Shown piece after piece: positions 19,303 through 28,229 of a DNA stretch of 64,000 nt. The DNA is from Candidatus Brocadia sinica JPN1. Lineage in GTDB: Bacteria > Planctomycetota > Brocadiia > Brocadiales > Brocadiaceae. Under the pieces are notes generated by a model. It worked only from the letters and a program-made list of their open reading frames with translations, made no database searches and was not told where the DNA came from. The DNA lies in the NCBI RefSeq assembly GCF_000949635.1, contig NZ_BAFN01000001.1:310001-374000 (forward strand), read 5' to 3'. A program made the position numbers and the translations under genes. Position 1 is the first letter of the stretch, and every line of letters begins with the position of its first letter.

Positions 19303-19982
19303 AGGCTGGTTCAATCTTGCAGATTGAACCAGCGAAGACTGCCTATAAGCATTCATCAACAATCTGCATTCAATGCGTTAATGAGCGACTCTATCAACCT
19401 GAAAAATTATTCTTTACGTTATTGTTGAGGATATTTTTTTAAATATTACTTTTACAACTTGTAAAATACACAACCCCCCTGTTTAGGGTTTGAAACGTGT
19501 GCCGTTTATGTTAGCAAATATATCTAATGTTAAAGAATTTCAAAGATTCCGAAACAAGTTCGAAATGACAGGGAAAAGAACAATCTCATGTTGAACACGG
19601 TTCAGCATCTGACTTGATGTATAGGAATTTCAAACCAAGAGTTCCTCCCCCTTGATGGGGGAGGTCAGGTGGGGGTGAGAGAAGAGTGATCACCCTCCCC
19701 TAGCCCCTCCCATCAAAGGGAGGGGAAAGTTCAGTTGCCGGAGGTCTATTTTAATGTCAAGGAATTTCAACGCTGCGATTGTAAGGCGACGAGCCTCGTC
19801 GCTCTACATTGAGAAAGTCGCTGAAGGCCTATTTAGTGTTTAAGGAAGTTCAATGTTGTGTAAGGTAGGAGTCAACTCCTGTTGGCGACCATGGCGCATG
19901 CAAGACATTGTTAATTATCTCAAGGCTGGTTCAATCTTGCAGACTTCGTCGTGAGCGCTCAGTCGAACGATTGAACCAGCGA
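19303..19982. repeat. Gene-free repeat-rich stretch with orphan BlaI-type dyad
   Basis: A palindrome CTGGTTCAATCTTGCAGATT...CCAG near 19308-19335 recurs near 19924-19981 with about 26 bp inserted at its centre. TTTTACA-ACT-TGTAAAA at 19450-19466 has the same 7-3-7 form as the other operators but no gene starts nearby. Between them are GGGGGAGG-type palindromic repeats (about 19645-19735). From 19100 to 20144 I find no convincing gene; the operator may mark a lost one. Confidence 0.6.
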
Positions 19983-20144
19983 AAGAACCCACCCCTGCCC
20001 CTCCCAAGAGGGGAATAAATGAAATCCCCTCTCGGGAGGGGTAAGGGGTGGGTGAATAATAATGAACACAGGGGTACAAATTGTGTCATATCTTGTGGGA
20101 GAAAAGAGTCCGCCGCAGGCGATAAGTTCATCAAGAGGAAGAAT

Positions 20145-21074
20145 ATGGCAAGGATATATGAAGATATCACGAAAACGATTGGTAATACACCCCTCGTTAG
20201 ATTAAATAATCTTACCAGGGGATTAGGGGCTACTGTGGTTGCTAAAATGGAATTCTTTAATCCTATGGCCAGTGTGAAGGATCGTATTGGAGTTGCAATG
20301 CTAGATGCCGCAGAAAAGGTGGGATTAATCAATAAGGAAACGATCATTATAGAACCCACTTCAGGCAACACGGGTATTGCATTGGCATTTGTGGCCGCTG
20401 CAAGGGGTTATAGGTTGATTTTAACCATGCCGGATACTATGAGCATAGAACGGCGGGCGCTCCTGAAGGCATTTGGTGCAGAAATCGTGTTAACCCCAGG
20501 AAATGGAGGGATGAAGGGTGCCGTTAATAAGGCAGAAGAACTCGTAAGGGATACCCCTAACTCGTTTATGCCACAACAATTCAGGAATCCAGCCAATCCA
20601 GAAATCCATCGCAGGACAACGGCCGAAGAGATATGGAACGATACGGATGGTAAGATCGATATCTTTGTAAGTGGAGTGGGTACCGGTGGGACGATTACAG
20701 GGGTTGGTGAGGTGATAAAGAAACGGAAACCGTCACTGAAGGTGGTTGCCGTAGAACCCACTGATTCACCTGTGCTTTCGGGTGGAAAACCAGGCCAACA
20801 TAAAATTCAGGGGATAGGTGCAGGTTTTATCCCTGACATCCTCAACATGAAGGTGATTGATGAAATTATTACCGTTAAAAACGAACAGGCCTTTGCGACA
20901 TCTCGCCAACTAGTACGTTCAGAAGGGATTTTAGTGGGGATTTCCTCAGGAGCCGCTGCATATGCGGCATTCCAGGTGGCAGCAAGACCTGAGAATAAAG
21001 GAAAGTTGATTGTAGTTGTGTTTCCGGACACGGGTGAAAGGTATCTGTCCACCGTTTTATTTCAGGAATTTTGA
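20145..21074 (+). CDS. cysK: Cysteine synthase A (O-acetylserine sulfhydrylase)
   Basis: ATG at 20145 ([20 protein letters not shown]) has AGAGGAAG before it; the frame is open further upstream but that part is repeat DNA. The 309 residues match the family's usual length. PLP-lysine site: [11 protein letters not shown]; phosphate loop [13 protein letters not shown] and [22 protein letters not shown] near the C terminus. It makes cysteine from O-acetylserine and sulfide. Sulfur supply next to metal-detoxification genes is plausible but unproven context. Confidence 0.95.
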   Translation: MARIYEDITKTIGNTPLVRLNNLTRGLGATVVAKMEFFNPMASVKDRIGVAMLDAAEKVGLINKETIIIEPTSGNTGIALAFVAAARGYRLILTMPDTMSIERRALLKAFGAEIVLTPGNGGMKGAVNKAEELVRDTPNSFMPQQFRNPANPEIHRRTTAEEIWNDTDGKIDIFVSGVGTGGTITGVGEVIKKRKPSLKVVAVEPTDSPVLSGGKPGQHKIQGIGAGFIPDILNMKVIDEIITVKNEQAFATSRQLVRSEGILVGISSGAAAYAAFQVAARPENKGKLIVVVFPDTGERYLSTVLFQEF

Positions 21075-21094
21075 TATTTGAAAGGAGTTAAGGA

Positions 21095-22420
21095 GTGAAA
21101 TACAGGAAAAAAAGATTTTTGGGGTTTTTGATATTGACAGCAATTTCCATGCAGATTGGCGTAAAAGGGACTTTTGCTGAGCATTCTAAAAAATCGTTCA
21201 AGAGTTGGGATAATAGTATCTTTGTTTATACAGGATTAGGAGAGTCAGTAGATATACTTGATCCCGTGAAAATGAAAAAAATCGGCACGATATCTGGAAT
21301 TGCTGATATCCATAATTGTTTTACATCATACGATGGGAGGTCTCTCTACATAACTGCGGGTAGGGAAATAGTAAGGGTAGACTTCAAAGGGAAAAATGGC
21401 GGAGGTGTGAAAGAACGTAATGAGCTTATGGCTGATGAACTTGCACACGTAGCCTTGACCCTTGACGGCAAGAATCTCTATATCTCTGACGGTAAAGATA
21501 ACGTTATTGTGGTAGATGCAAATACCATGGAAGCGATAAAAACTATTAATATGCCCACAGGGCTGGACGATGTGATTAAGATCGTGAAAGATGAATTAGG
21601 TGAATCCTGGGATGATTCTGACAGTAATCCCCATGGGCTTGCAATCCATCCCAGGGGTAGATATATTTATGTCCCGTTAGCCTGGAGTGGCGCCGTTGCA
21701 GTAATTGATACCAGGATTAATGAAGTTGTTAAAACATTATATTTAAATGCGTCTGATTCCAGTCAGCCTGGCCATGGGACAACCCCCGTTGCCCTGGGGT
21801 TTTCCACAGATGGTCACTGGTGTTTTGTCAGTTGTGCAGTACCGGGTTATGAAACTATCCTGAATACCTCTGATCCCGCAAATCCAAAGATTGAAACAAC
21901 CGTTGCAGTCGGACTTTCACCTATTCAGGTACCGGCAAACCCATCCAACAGGTACTTTATTGCGCCATGCCAGACATCGAGTTTGCTGGATAATAAAGCA
22001 TCATCTGTGCCTGATCCTGTTTTTGATAATACCGGGTGGATTGATTGGTTTAATACCAATAAAGATACAGCCCTTGATTTAGTCGAGGCATTACTCAGTT
22101 CCACCCATGAGGCAGAGCCGATGGAACCTAACGATAATAAACCGGATGCATGTTTTGTCGTGGAAATTGAGGATAACTATGACAGCGATGGTACCTCATG
22201 GGAGTTATTAGATATCGTGGAAGCAGGTGTTGGTCCGCATGGTGTGAGCTATACCCCTGGTGGTGAATTTGCCTTCGTCACTCTTTCTAATGAAATTCCT
22301 GGTAAGGTTGCGGTTATTACCGAAACCGAACCTGGAAAATTTAAAGTTATCCATACGATAAAGGTCGGAACTTTCCCAAATGGAATATCAACCAGATTTG
22401 GGAAGAATCAGAATTCTTAG
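21095..22420 (+). CDS. Secreted YVTN-type beta-propeller protein
   Basis: GTG at 21095 follows AAAGGAGTTAAGGA. The 441-residue precursor has a signal peptide (FLGFLILTAISMQIGVKGTF). Repeats of about 45 residues of the YVTN/cytochrome-cd1-like propeller type follow (DGKNLYISDGKDNVIVVDAN; GRYIYVPLAWSGAVAVIDTR; GGEFAFVTLSNEIPGKVAVI). Such periplasmic propellers bind cofactors or partner proteins. The His-rich loops (HNCF, NPHG, GPHG, HGTT) could bind metal or haem (inference). The exact family was not recognised. Confidence 0.75.
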   Translation: MKYRKKRFLGFLILTAISMQIGVKGTFAEHSKKSFKSWDNSIFVYTGLGESVDILDPVKMKKIGTISGIADIHNCFTSYDGRSLYITAGREIVRVDFKGKNGGGVKERNELMADELAHVALTLDGKNLYISDGKDNVIVVDANTMEAIKTINMPTGLDDVIKIVKDELGESWDDSDSNPHGLAIHPRGRYIYVPLAWSGAVAVIDTRINEVVKTLYLNASDSSQPGHGTTPVALGFSTDGHWCFVSCAVPGYETILNTSDPANPKIETTVAVGLSPIQVPANPSNRYFIAPCQTSSLLDNKASSVPDPVFDNTGWIDWFNTNKDTALDLVEALLSSTHEAEPMEPNDNKPDACFVVEIEDNYDSDGTSWELLDIVEAGVGPHGVSYTPGGEFAFVTLSNEIPGKVAVITETEPGKFKVIHTIKVGTFPNGISTRFGKNQNS

Positions 22421-22466
22421 TGCAACTGCCGTAAAAGATATCTGTAGCCACTAAAATATTACTTGT

Positions 22467-22563
22467 GAAGACACACCCCTCAATCCCCTCTTGGTAGAGG
22501 GGAAGCGCGAATTGCCTACATCTCCCCTCTATCAAGAGGGGCAGGGGGGGTGTCTTCTTTTTA
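22467..22563 (+). terminator. Long imperfect inverted repeat followed by T tract
   Basis: GAAGACACACCCC...AGAGGGG pairs with CCCCTCT...GGTGTCTTC (arms of about 34 bp), followed by TTTTTAC. It is both a GGGGAGG-class dispersed repeat and a likely terminator for the propeller gene. Similar palindromes lie at about 24957-25052, 39950-40015 and 40555-40625. Confidence 0.6.
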
Positions 22564-22598
22564 CACAAAAACATTAAAATGTTTTCGAATAGGAAAGA

Positions 22599-22960
22599 AT
22601 GACGATGAATAGCATTTTCCGTTCAGTGATAGTACTTACCTTTGTGCTCGGATTAAGTAGCACGTATGTTTGTAAAGTCCTCTGGGCATGTGGCGGAGAA
22701 GATGGACATAGCTGCCATGAAATGAGCGGGCATGTAGTTCAAATAAAGACAGAAGTAAAAGATGAAAGAACCAAGGAAGTTAAAGACCATGTATGCGGTA
22801 TCGAAGTCTGCGATATCGAAAAGACACCGTGTTGTATCGGGCAATTGACCTTGCAATGGACAAGAGTATGGAGGGTAGCGATATCTGAAAGGGACCATCG
22901 GAAGGGTACAAAGGGAAGGTTTACTACTTCTGCCAGAAACACTGTATAAAAAACATTTGA
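22599..22960 (+). pseudogene. Disrupted YHS-domain protein gene
   Basis: The start (FRSVIVLTFVLGLSSTYVCK and LWACGGEDGH) closely resembles the two intact YHS proteins at 23579 and 25099. KDHVCGIEVCDIEKTPC is a decayed PVCGM block. Then about 65 bp of unrelated sequence intervene and the frame is lost. The end of the domain survives in another frame (PSEGYKGKVYYFCQKHC, stop at 22958-22960). It is a third, dead paralogue of the exported YHS protein family. Confidence 0.75.
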
Positions 22961-23072
22961 AACCGCAGATTGCAGGGAGTTAGAAAGCCTAAATAACTCC
23001 CCCACTCTTTACTTTTCTATCGGCGCAATCTGTGAAATCTGTGGTTGTTTTTATACTTGACTCGCGTCTATC

Positions 23073-23157
23073 ATAGTGAACGGCATAAAAAAGAAGACAA
23101 ACCTCTGAAATCCTCCTTAAAGAGGGACAAATGCCATGCATTTATGCCGTTCACTAT
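23073..23157. repeat. Perfect 17-bp inverted repeat upstream of the response regulator
   Basis: ATAGTGAACGGCATAAA (23073-23089) is repeated inverted at 23141-23157, with 51 bp between. It ends 28 bp before the regulator's ATG, so it is either a small MITE-like element or a hairpin in the mRNA leader. Confidence 0.7.
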
Positions 23158-23185
23158 AAAATGTGAATTTTATGAAGACATAACA

Positions 23186-23545
23186 ATGAAAACCATTCTT
23201 GTGGTAGACGATGATAAATATCATCTCTTACTTTATGAGCAAGAACTGTCGTTAGAAGGATATCGCATTATTACTGCGAAGGATGGCCTGGAAGCTATAA
23301 AGAGGGTAAAGGAACAGTTACCAGATCTGATTGTAATGGATATCAATATACCTAAAATGAACGGGATCGAAGCGATGGGGAAGATCTTAGGCGAACATAA
23401 AAGGATACCCATTATTATTCACACGGCTTATAGCAATTACATAGACAATTTTATGTCATGGGCAGCCGATGCTTATATTGTTAAGTCGTCGGATTTGAAT
23501 GAATTGAAAAATAAGATAAAGGAATTGCTCGGTAAAATCGAATAG
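23186..23545 (+). CDS. CheY-like single-domain response regulator
   Basis: ATG at 23186 gives 119 residues beginning MKTILVVDDDKYHLLLYEQE. Acidic pocket DDD (residues 8-10), phospho-acceptor Asp in LIVMDINIPKMNG (about residue 53), Thr in IIHTAYS and Lys in YIVKSSD are all present. It has no output domain, so it acts through protein contacts or phosphotransfer. No histidine kinase is encoded in the window. It directly precedes the YHS/CxxC gene group. Confidence 0.88.
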   Translation: MKTILVVDDDKYHLLLYEQELSLEGYRIITAKDGLEAIKRVKEQLPDLIVMDINIPKMNGIEAMGKILGEHKRIPIIIHTAYSNYIDNFMSWAADAYIVKSSDLNELKNKIKELLGKIE

Positions 23546-23578
23546 GATTATGTGATTAAAATAGAAAGGAGAGCCATC

Positions 23579-24010
23579 GTGAATGGTATTTTACGTATAG
23601 CAGTACTATTTACCTTTGTCGTTGGTTTAAGTAACACTTATGTGAGTAATGCCTTGTGGGCATGTGGTGGAGGACATGGCAGCCATGAATCAGGCGGGCA
23701 TGCAGCCCAAGCAGGGTCAGAAACAAAAGGTGAAAAAGCTGCGGTTGTAAAAGATCCTGTGTGCGGTATGGAGGTAAACAACATCAAAAAGGCCCCCACG
23801 GAAAAATACAAAGGCAAGGTTTATTACTTCTGCTCCAAAAAATGTGAAAAGGCCTTTAAAAAGGGTCCAGCCCCTTATATCTGCGGATGTGCTACCATGA
23901 TGAAGGGATGTGACTGTGGACATTGCGAAGGCAAAGAGGAAGCCTGTCCATGTCCATTAGAACAAGAGGAAGGTGAATCTCACGAACATACCGGTGTTGA
24001 AAAGCCATGA
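23579..24010 (+). CDS. Exported YHS-domain protein with Cys-rich tail
   Basis: GTG at 23579 (AGGAGAGCCATC before it) gives 143 residues. Signal peptide AVLFTFVVGLSNTYVSNALW, then His/Gly-rich GGGHGSHESGGHAAQ, then a complete YHS domain (KDPVCGMEVNNIKKAPTEKY; VYYFCSKKCEKAFKKGP). The tail CGCATMMKGCDCGHC and EEACPCP adds seven Cys. The protein is probably periplasmic and metal-binding. Its stop overlaps the ATGA at 24007, but the next gene more likely starts at 24109. Confidence 0.82.
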   Translation: MNGILRIAVLFTFVVGLSNTYVSNALWACGGGHGSHESGGHAAQAGSETKGEKAAVVKDPVCGMEVNNIKKAPTEKYKGKVYYFCSKKCEKAFKKGPAPYICGCATMMKGCDCGHCEGKEEACPCPLEQEEGESHEHTGVEKP

Positions 24011-24108
24011 GACCAAACATAAACATGACAAGTATTCAATTCAATACAGTGCCCGTGCGTAACGAGTTTCTATTTACAATTGACTATTTTTATGAAAGGA
24101 GTGAAGGG

Positions 24109-24651
24109 TTGAATGCCAGGAAATTCTTGGGAATGTTTACTACTGCGATTATACCTATTGGATTAATGATATGGGGATGTAATTTTGTTTATGCCGAAGA
24201 AGAAACGCACAAGCATCGCGAAAAGGGTCTTTCGCCTGAACATAAAACGGTAGAACCTCCCCTATGTCCCGCCTGCAAAAACGTGCGTGTGCGTCCAATA
24301 AAGGGGAAGACACTTGCAACAATGCCCATGGTTTGTCTGGATTGCAAAAACGAGATAGGAGAGGTTGCAGTTCACCACTGCGATAAGTGCGGGAAAGATG
24401 TCATGGCATGTGTACTGTGTCAAAAGACCTCTGCCGAGTTAAAGGCAGCAGTCAGGGAAGCAGTGTGCCCTAAATGCAAAGAAGTGCGTGCAAGACCTGT
24501 CAAAGGAAAGACATTGGCAATGTGGGAAATGAAGTGCCCGGATTGCAAGCATAAGTCGCAGGAATGGCTTATTCAACATTGCGACACATGTGATGCAGAC
24601 TTCATAGCCTGTCCAATTTGCAAAAGGGCAGAGGGGAAAACTAAAAAATAG
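24109..24651 (+). CDS. Exported protein with eight CxxC motifs (paralogue A)
   Basis: TTG at 24109 follows GAAAGGAGTGAAGGG and yields 180 residues, the same length as the paralogue at 31111. Signal or anchor region: FTTAIIPIGLMIWGCNFVYA. The mature part is a tandem duplication of a zinc-ribbon-like half: CPACKNVRVRPIKGKTLA...CLDCK...HCDKCGKDVMACVLC and CPKCKEVRARPVKGKTLA...CPDCK...HCDTC...CPIC. Eight CxxC motifs could hold four metal ions or act in metal transfer. I do not recognise the family. It lies among YHS-domain genes, suggesting a periplasmic metal role. Confidence 0.7.
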   Translation: MNARKFLGMFTTAIIPIGLMIWGCNFVYAEEETHKHREKGLSPEHKTVEPPLCPACKNVRVRPIKGKTLATMPMVCLDCKNEIGEVAVHHCDKCGKDVMACVLCQKTSAELKAAVREAVCPKCKEVRARPVKGKTLAMWEMKCPDCKHKSQEWLIQHCDTCDADFIACPICKRAEGKTKK

Positions 24652-24711
24652 TTTTGGTATTATCAAATGTAGAAGACGAAAGTTGATAAATTTAGATAGA
24701 AAGGAGATCGC

Positions 24712-24855
24712 ATGAATCATATGTTGCGGAAAGCTTTGATACTTTTTATAGTTGTGGTTTTAAGCGGTATCTATATTGGTTGTTCCAGTGCCTCAAAACA
24801 AGGCTCTACATCTACCGCACCACAACACGGTCAGGGAGGTGGATGCGGGCATTAA
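24712..24855 (+). CDS. Small lipoprotein, 47 residues, with His/Cys tail
   Basis: ATG at 24712 follows GAAAGGAGATCG. The peptide has a hydrophobic signal ALILFIVVVLSGIYIGC with Cys in lipobox position, then SSASKQGSTSTAPQHGQ and the end GGGCGH. The mature lipopeptide is only about 23 residues with a terminal Cys-Gly-His. Strong ribosome binding site, lipobox and position in the metal island support a real gene. Confidence 0.7.
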   Translation: MNHMLRKALILFIVVVLSGIYIGCSSASKQGSTSTAPQHGQGGGCGH

Positions 24856-25098
24856 TACATATATCTTCCAATTTTTTAGGGAAAGATGTAAGATTATCGT
24901 AATTTAATTGTATATAAATTTTCATTTTATCCATGTGGTTTTTAGTAGGAGTAAAAAAAATCCCCCTTAGAAAAGGGGGATAAAGGGGGTTGTTAATAAT
25001 CTGCATTTGAAGAAAAAACACAACCCCCTGTTTCCCCCTTTGGTAAGGGGGATTAACTCGATGAAAAGTTTTAAGAAATTTTTAGAAAGGAGTTTACT

Positions 25099-25464
25099 AT
25101 GAGTAGCAATTTACGTAAAGCTTTGGTATTTACCTTTGTCGTTGGTTTAAGCAGCACTTATATGAGTAATGCCCTGTGGGCATGTGGAGGGGTATGTGGA
25201 GTCGGTGAACATAGCAGCCATGAATCCGGCGGGCATGCAGTTCAAACAAAGGCAGAAATAAAAGGGGAAAAGGCCGAGGCTGTAAAAGACCCGGTATGCG
25301 GTATGGACGTCAGCGATATCAAAAAAGCACCTTCCGAAGAGTACAAAGGGAAGGTTTACTACTTTTGCTCGGAACACTGCAAAAAGACCTTTAAAAAAGA
25401 CCCGGCGTCCCATATATCCGCGGAATCATCACAGCAGGGTGAGGGTGAGGGACATAAGCATTAA
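25099..25464 (+). CDS. Exported YHS-domain protein
   Basis: The 121-residue protein starts at ATG after AGAAAGGAG. Signal peptide ALVFTFVVGLSSTYMSNALW, Cys/His linker CGGVCGVGEHSSHESGGHA, then YHS domain KDPVCGMDVSDIKKAPSEEY and VYYFCSEHCKKTFKKDP, and His-rich end GEGEGHKH. It is close to the gene at 23579 but lacks the Cys-rich tail. A palindromic GGGGGAT repeat (24957-25052) lies upstream. Confidence 0.83.
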   Translation: MSSNLRKALVFTFVVGLSSTYMSNALWACGGVCGVGEHSSHESGGHAVQTKAEIKGEKAEAVKDPVCGMDVSDIKKAPSEEYKGKVYYFCSEHCKKTFKKDPASHISAESSQQGEGEGHKH

Positions 25465-25501
25465 TATCAGTAGTTTTCAACAGATATAAAAAATCGAAAT
25501 A

Positions 25502-25660
25502 GTTCACCGCAGAGGGCGCGGAGAACGCAGAGGAACAAATAAAAAGGAAAAATCCGCACAATTATTTCTGTTTATCCTCTAAAACCCTCTGCGAGCGTTC
25601 GTCTGAGCTCACGCCGAAGACTCACGACGAAGTCTCAGCGTTCTCTGCGGTGGGCTGAAC
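25502..25660. repeat. Solo copy of the GxxExxY-flanking inverted repeat
   Basis: GTTCACCGCAGAGGGCGCGG at 25502 and the inverted GCGTTCTCTGCGGTG ending near 25660 resemble the two ends that frame the GxxExxY gene at 5969, but only about 100 bp of non-coding DNA lie between. It looks like an empty or internally deleted form of that element. Confidence 0.65.
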
Positions 25661-25726
25661 TGTTACAAAAAATCTTTACCTTTGCAACACTTAACACGTC
25701 CCATTATAGTGACAGGAGAATAACCG

Positions 25727-27082
25727 TTGAAGGCCGTTTTTGTCCATTTATCAGGTAGCCACCGGGGAAATACAGAAATATTCGATACTAAAAAAATTTC
25801 CATTGGTACCGATGCCTTGAATGACCTTCGTTTTGATCCGGTAATAGATGGAAACACATCTCCATATCACGCCGAGATCCTCCTCAGTAAATATGATTAT
25901 GTATTAAAAGACAAAGGAAGCGCGAAAGGGACGTTAGTAAATAAAAGGGTTGTCAGCGAGATTGTACTTAAGGATGGTGATTTAATAGAGTTTGGCGCTG
26001 GCGGTCCTAAGGTGCGGTTCCGAATTAAAGCAGACGAGGCTGAAATATATAAGCCACTGACGGAAATATTGGAAGATTCTTTAGGGATAGCCCGAACTTC
26101 ACAAAGAGGAAGGCTTGTTACTGCAACTTCTTTTTTAAAACATCTTGTATGGGAGGCTTTTACTCAATCCTCACACACTTTTAAAATCTATCTTTTTACA
26201 ATACTTTTTATCATCGTGGGCAGTCTGGCCTTATATTTCCACGGGCAATATATCAGATTGTTGAAAACGGCAGAAAAGGTAAGAATCTTCGAATTGGAGA
26301 GATCGGTTGCAGAAAATATCATCAAGAATTATGGTGGCGGGGTTTGTTTCATTCAGGGCTCATTTTATTTTTATGACGAGGAGACAGACGAGCCCATCAT
26401 GGTGAGGGGTACGGAGGGACTGAAAGGGTTTAACGAATACACCGGCACGGGGTTTTTGGTCAGTGAGGATGGTTTGATACTCACCAATCGGCACATTGCA
26501 GAACCGTGGTGGGAAATGCAGTTGGTGCCATTTATTCATATCGAACCAACAATTAAACCCAGGTTTGAAGTATTCAGGGCATTTTTCCCGGGCATTAAAG
26601 AACCGTTTGATTTAAAGGTAGAAAAGATTTCCGATGAGGTAGATGTAGCTTTGCTGCGGATTGATTTACGTGGTGAGAGGATTCCTGTTCTCGAATTAGA
26701 CGACACAGAGAAAGGTGCTGTAGTTGGTGAGCCTATGTTATTATTGGGTTATCCGGCTGGCGTGGGCGCCATCTTCGCAAAAACTGATCCTGAAATTGTT
26801 AAGCAAATCCTTAATCTGCCATTTATTCCACTCGTACAGGAACTGTCAGATTGGGGTTTGATAAGGCCACTTTCCACGCAGGGTCATTTAAGCGATATTC
26901 TGTTTAACAGGATCGTCTATGATGCTCAAACAGCCGCAGGTGGTAGCGGAGGTCCTATCTTTAATAAGAAAGGGAAGGTGATAGGTATTAACTACGGAAT
27001 CTTTCCCGGGTTTCGCGGTTCCAATTTTGGTATTCCGATAAGTTATGGTACCGAACTAATAAACCAGGTTTTGCGTCGATAA
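25727..27082 (+). CDS. Membrane serine protease with N-terminal FHA domain
   Basis: TTG at 25727 has ACAGGAGA upstream. Residues 20-105 form an FHA domain (HAEILLSKYDYVLKDKGSAK, then GTLVNKR), which binds phosphothreonine in the cytoplasm. A TM helix follows (LFTILFIIVGSLALYF, about 163-180). The rest is a trypsin/HtrA-like protease: His in LILTNRHIAEPWW, Asp in DEVDVALLRID, Ser in AAGGSGGPIF. There is no PDZ domain. The topology implies phospho-signal input inside and proteolysis outside. The radical SAM gene starts 11 bp later. Confidence 0.85.
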   Translation: MKAVFVHLSGSHRGNTEIFDTKKISIGTDALNDLRFDPVIDGNTSPYHAEILLSKYDYVLKDKGSAKGTLVNKRVVSEIVLKDGDLIEFGAGGPKVRFRIKADEAEIYKPLTEILEDSLGIARTSQRGRLVTATSFLKHLVWEAFTQSSHTFKIYLFTILFIIVGSLALYFHGQYIRLLKTAEKVRIFELERSVAENIIKNYGGGVCFIQGSFYFYDEETDEPIMVRGTEGLKGFNEYTGTGFLVSEDGLILTNRHIAEPWWEMQLVPFIHIEPTIKPRFEVFRAFFPGIKEPFDLKVEKISDEVDVALLRIDLRGERIPVLELDDTEKGAVVGEPMLLLGYPAGVGAIFAKTDPEIVKQILNLPFIPLVQELSDWGLIRPLSTQGHLSDILFNRIVYDAQTAAGGSGGPIFNKKGKVIGINYGIFPGFRGSNFGIPISYGTELINQVLRR

Positions 27083-27093
27083 AAAATAGTTTA

Positions 27094-28128
27094 ATGCACA
27101 CATCTTCCAATAGATTTAAATACAATCTTCGCATCTTCAGAAAGGCCTTTTTACCTTGGGCATTATCTTCACCAGGAAACCTTTGGATGGCCTGGAATTT
27201 ATTTAGAAAGGTAAGGAAGAAATATAAATTTAATACCCAATTACAAGGTCATCTTGAATACCCTATCCCGCATTCCTTTGTATTAAGCCTTACCTCTGAT
27301 TGTAATCTTACGTGTGATCATTGTTACGCAAGGGTATATAACGAGATAGAGGTTTTGCCCAGAAAAGTATTGGAAGTCATTTTAAAACAAGCTAGTTCTC
27401 TCGGCTGTTTCTTTTTTGTCCTTACCGGCGGAGAGCCTATGTTGTACCCGGACCTGTTAGATATTTTAAGCCATCACAGTGATAGCCTTTTTATCCTGAT
27501 AACCAACGGAACCATGCTCACTGATGATGTTGTAAAAAAACTGTCCCGATTACCCCATATAATTCCTGTAGTCAGTCTTGAAGGTGGTTTAGAGGATACG
27601 GATAAAAGGCGTGGTGTGGGTACATACAATCGTGTTATAAGTGCCTTCGAAAGTCTCCAGAAAAACAAAATACTTTACGGGTTTTCTATTACAGTTACCT
27701 CGGATAATGTAGAACAACTTCAAAAAGAAGATGTATTTTGTGAAAAGTATCCCTATGGTGCCCGGCTAGGATGTTTTATAGAATACATACCGACTGGAAG
27801 GACACCCAATGTAAGGTTATGTTTGTCACCGGCACAAAGAAATTCATTCAGGCAATGGTTTTTAAAACTGAAAGAGAGGACGAATACCTATCTCATTCAT
27901 TTCCCAGGGGATGAAGAGCTTATGGATAGTTGCAGAGAGGCTGGGAAGGGATTCGTTCATATTAACCCGGCAGGATACATCGAGTCGTGCGCATTATTAC
28001 CCTCCAGCAAGTATAATGTAGCGGAGACTTCCCTTGAAGTATGTTTGAAAAACTCGTATTTAGATAGTCAGCAATGTTCCCATGCCTATGAGGCACTTGA
28101 GAATCATCCCTGCATGAGTCATAGATAG
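27094..28128 (+). CDS. Radical SAM protein
   Basis: The 344-residue protein has the [4Fe-4S]/SAM motif CNLTCDHCY near residue 70, followed by FVLTGGEPMLYPDLLDILS. The C terminus carries further Cys (ESCALLPSSKYNV; QQCSH; HPCMSH), a partial SPASM-like pattern for an auxiliary cluster. The substrate is unknown; peptide-modifying or haem-related members look like this. It is 11 bp from the FHA-protease and may form an operon with it and the ATPase. Confidence 0.83.
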   Translation: MHTSSNRFKYNLRIFRKAFLPWALSSPGNLWMAWNLFRKVRKKYKFNTQLQGHLEYPIPHSFVLSLTSDCNLTCDHCYARVYNEIEVLPRKVLEVILKQASSLGCFFFVLTGGEPMLYPDLLDILSHHSDSLFILITNGTMLTDDVVKKLSRLPHIIPVVSLEGGLEDTDKRRGVGTYNRVISAFESLQKNKILYGFSITVTSDNVEQLQKEDVFCEKYPYGARLGCFIEYIPTGRTPNVRLCLSPAQRNSFRQWFLKLKERTNTYLIHFPGDEELMDSCREAGKGFVHINPAGYIESCALLPSSKYNVAETSLEVCLKNSYLDSQQCSHAYEALENHPCMSHR

Positions 28129-28229
28129 GATTGCGTTGCAGTATTTCTGACTGATAACCTCATGCTGCATAGCCACAACCAGAAAGAGTTACGCGGAATA
28201 GTCTCAAAAATGTTTTTAGGGATACCACC

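Noticed and set aside
19027-19428. Open frame running out of the cytochrome gene into the repeat region
   Set aside because: It overlaps the cytochrome in another frame and is made of palindromic repeat sequence; no ribosome binding site.
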